Assembly: GCF_030929615.1 (NCBI RefSeq)
Contig: NZ_JAVFVU010000013.1
Coordinates: 159,553 to 223,552, forward strand
Direction: 5' to 3'
Length of the DNA: 64,000 nucleotides
Source of the DNA: Dyadobacter sp. LHD-138
GTDB taxonomy: Bacteria; Bacteroidota; Bacteroidia; Cytophagales; Spirosomataceae
In this document: positions 62,352-64,000 of the stretch, one piece after another
Numbering within the stretch: the first letter of the stretch is position 1
Layout of the letters: each line of letters opens with the position of its first letter
Position numbers and translations under genes: made by a program
Notes under the pieces: generated by a model
Database searches by the model: none
What the model saw: the letters and a program-made list of their open reading frames with translations, nothing else
Told to the model about the DNA's origin: nothing

Positions 62352-63647
62352 ATGTCTCAGTACAAGATTAAAAATTATCGCTGGATCGTGGTTGTTTTGT
62401 TATTTACGGCCACAACAATTAACTATCTCGACCGGCAGATCATAGGCTTGCTGAAACCGATTTTAGAAAAAGAATTTGACTGGACAGAAACTGATTTTGC
62501 GCGAATTGTTATGGCTTTTACCGCCGCCTATGCCATAGGGTTATTGCTGTTTGGATGGATTATCGATAAGATCGGAACGAAAAAGGGTTATGCCATAACC
62601 ATTGTTTTTTGGAGTATCGCGGGTATGCTGCACGCCTGGGCACGGAGCGCTTTTGGTTTCGGTCTGGCCCGGATCGGGCTGGGGCTGGGGGAGGCGGGCA
62701 ATTACCCGGCTGCGGTTAAAACGGTTGCAGAATGGTTTCCTAAAAAAGAACGCGCATTGGCAACCGGGCTGTTTAATGCCGGCACAAGTATTGGGGTTGT
62801 GGTCGCGCTGATGATCGTACCCTGGATTTTGATCCATTACGGATGGCATGAGGTGTTCATCATTACGGGTGCTTTGGGTTTTGTGTGGTTGATTTTCTGG
62901 TGGATATTTTATGACGTCCCGTCAAAACAAAAACGGTTATCACAGGAAGAGTTCGAATACATTAAAAGCGGTCAGGAAATAAAGGAGGAAGGTGTTGTGA
63001 AAGTGCAATGGACGAAGTTGTTTATCCTTCCGCAAACCTGGGCCTACATTACCGGAAAAGGCCTTATTGATCCGATTTACTGGTTTTTTCTTTTCTGGCT
63101 CCCTTCGTATTTTTCGTCGACCTTTAGTCTGGATCTAAAAAAGCCAAGCGTTGAACTGATGCTTATTTACGGAGCGACAACGGCCGGAAGCATTCTGGGA
63201 GGCTATTTTTCTTCTCTTTTGATTAAACGTGGTTATCCAACCTTAAAGGCAAGAAAAACCGCGCTGTTTATTTTCGCGGTGCTGGAAACATCGGTTATCC
63301 TCGTACAATTTGCGACCGATGTGTGGGTAGCTGTTGCCATGATTAGTCTGGCGGTGGCGGTTCACCAGGCCTGGGCGACGAACGTTTTCACGCTAGCTTC
63401 GGACATGTTTCCAAAGCAGGCGGTAAGTTCGGTAGTCGGCATTGGCGGGACGGCGGGAGCTATTGGTGGCATACTGTTTCCTATGCTCGTGGGAAGTCTG
63501 CTGGATTCATATAAAGCGATGGGGAATCTGGCGGGAGGTTACAATATCCTTTTCACAATCTGCGGGTTTACTTATTTAACTGCCTGGCTGATCATTCATC
63601 TGTTAACGAGAAGATCAGGTTTGGTGGAAATTGAGGAGCTGGTTTGA
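62352..63647 (+). CDS. MFS transporter, anion:cation symporter (hexuronate/aldonate) family
   Basis: The 431-residue protein has 12 predicted TM helices. It begins YRWIVVVLLFTATTINYLDR, has GLGEAGNYPAAVKTVAEWFP between TM4 and TM5, and GIGGTAGAIGGILFPMLVG near TM11. These motifs are typical of the ExuT/GudP-like ACS branch that imports hexuronates, galactonate or glucarate by proton symport. As the last gene of the pathway cluster it should import either the sugar acid or its periplasmic 2-keto-3-deoxy product. It is preceded by a 74-nt gap without a clear promoter. Confidence 0.92.
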   Translation: MSQYKIKNYRWIVVVLLFTATTINYLDRQIIGLLKPILEKEFDWTETDFARIVMAFTAAYAIGLLLFGWIIDKIGTKKGYAITIVFWSIAGMLHAWARSAFGFGLARIGLGLGEAGNYPAAVKTVAEWFPKKERALATGLFNAGTSIGVVVALMIVPWILIHYGWHEVFIITGALGFVWLIFWWIFYDVPSKQKRLSQEEFEYIKSGQEIKEEGVVKVQWTKLFILPQTWAYITGKGLIDPIYWFFLFWLPSYFSSTFSLDLKKPSVELMLIYGATTAGSILGGYFSSLLIKRGYPTLKARKTALFIFAVLETSVILVQFATDVWVAVAMISLAVAVHQAWATNVFTLASDMFPKQAVSSVVGIGGTAGAIGGILFPMLVGSLLDSYKAMGNLAGGYNILFTICGFTYLTAWLIIHLLTRRSGLVEIEELV

Positions 63648-63879
63648 TTTTTTTTGCTTATGGAGACGATTGTGTGTATCAGATCGAAGGGGGATTTTCT
63701 TTATCTGAATATCTTTTAAGTGTCTCATTATTAATAATTTACATTTAGGTTCATCGTTTGAAATTCTTTTTATTCCTATTGGCTGGTTTGTCCGGTTCAA
63801 AGTTCAGCCTTTTAATTTCTATGAAAATTATCTTCGGGCAGCGTAAAACGATGCTCTACTTTTAATTCATTTCATTGAT

Positions 63880-64000
63880 CGTATCAATACCACGAAACGT
63901 CCCTACGGAACGAAAACCAGATCGATCTATCCTCACCTCTACCAACGAAATGTCCCGATGGGATAAGGATATTTCGGTATTTTTGTTCCCATAGGAACAT
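63880..64000. repeat. Dispersed palindromic repeat, copy 2 (cut by window edge)
   Basis: In reverse orientation this matches 18573-18717. The shared parts are GTTCCCATAGGAAC at the far right, CCAACGAAATGTCCCGATGG around 63942, and ACGAAACGTCCC near 63892. It lacks about 25 nt present in the middle of copy 1. It likely continues beyond base 64000. The 232 nt before it (63648-63879) hold no recognisable gene. Confidence 0.75.

Overview
The window looks like chromosomal DNA of a Bacteroidota (Cytophagales) bacterium; a Dyadobacter-like member of the Spirosomataceae is my best guess from gene content, not a proven assignment. Support comes from two SusC/SusD outer-membrane uptake pairs, carboxypeptidase-regulatory-domain TonB receptors, Bacteroidota-type promoters (TAnnTTTG -7 boxes), scarce Shine-Dalgarno sequences, a YtxJ-type bacillithiol redox protein, a GMC oxidoreductase paired with a gluconate-dehydrogenase subunit-3 protein, and many Tat-signal oxidoreductases. 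I see no rRNA, tRNA, CRISPR array, phage or intact insertion sequence.

Layout. 0-2.7 kb: end of a BatA/DUF58-type membrane-protein locus. 2.9-7.4 kb: a HipA-like kinase with a DUF3037 partner, a periplasmic thioredoxin-like protein, a PIN toxin-antitoxin pair, and two small related secreted proteins followed by a ToxR-like membrane-anchored winged-helix regulator. 7.5-12.8 kb: GMC oxidoreductase with its subunit 3, YtxJ, a DUF4468-like secreted protein, a NIPSNAP protein and a GNAT acetyltransferase. 12.8-19.5 kb: a minus-strand RND efflux operon (adaptor, pump, TolC), preceded by an FNR-type box, with a Crp/Fnr-family gene beyond a repeat zone. 19.7-27.2 kb: a MacB/FtsX-type permease, a SulP anion transporter, a composite repeat zone and a PcRGLX/YetA-like (PL26-type) protein. 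27.5-36.7 kb: aldo/keto reductase, a TetR regulator and SDR enzyme sharing a 22-bp operator, a siderophore-type TonB receptor, a thioredoxin-fold protein lacking CxxC, a quinone-oxidoreductase-like MDR facing an AraC regulator, and DUF3095. 36.9-42.9 kb: a molybdenum hydroxylase (IorA/IorB-like) with maturation genes mocA, xdhC-like and cysteine desulfurase.

43-63.6 kb is the most coherent system: a sugar-acid utilisation locus. It holds SusC/SusD pair 1, a Tat-signal ManD-like sugar-acid dehydratase, a LacI regulator, a second Tat-signal DgoD-like dehydratase, SusC/SusD pair 2 (SusC broken by a 1-nt frameshift), an exported mutarotase-like protein, a PQQ-dependent dehydrogenase with a fused haem-c domain, 2-keto-3-deoxy-galactonokinase, KDPG/KDPGal aldolase and an MFS transporter. 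Four copies of a palindrome (GTTTAATCGATTAAAC or close) sit in the promoter regions of susC-1 (two), lacI and the second dehydratase, which defines a local LacI regulon. My inference is that sugars are oxidised and their acids dehydrated in the periplasm, that the MFS protein imports the 2-keto-3-deoxy acid, and that the kinase and aldolase finish a De Ley-Doudoroff/Entner-Doudoroff-type pathway.

Several intergenic gaps carry dispersed palindromic repeats. A 120-145-bp family occurs at 18.6 kb and at the right edge in opposite orientations, a 49-bp palindrome occurs at 9.9 and 24.2 kb, and composite inverted repeats lie at 23.9-24.2 and 40.3-40.5 kb. They resemble REP/BIME-type elements with no visible transposase.
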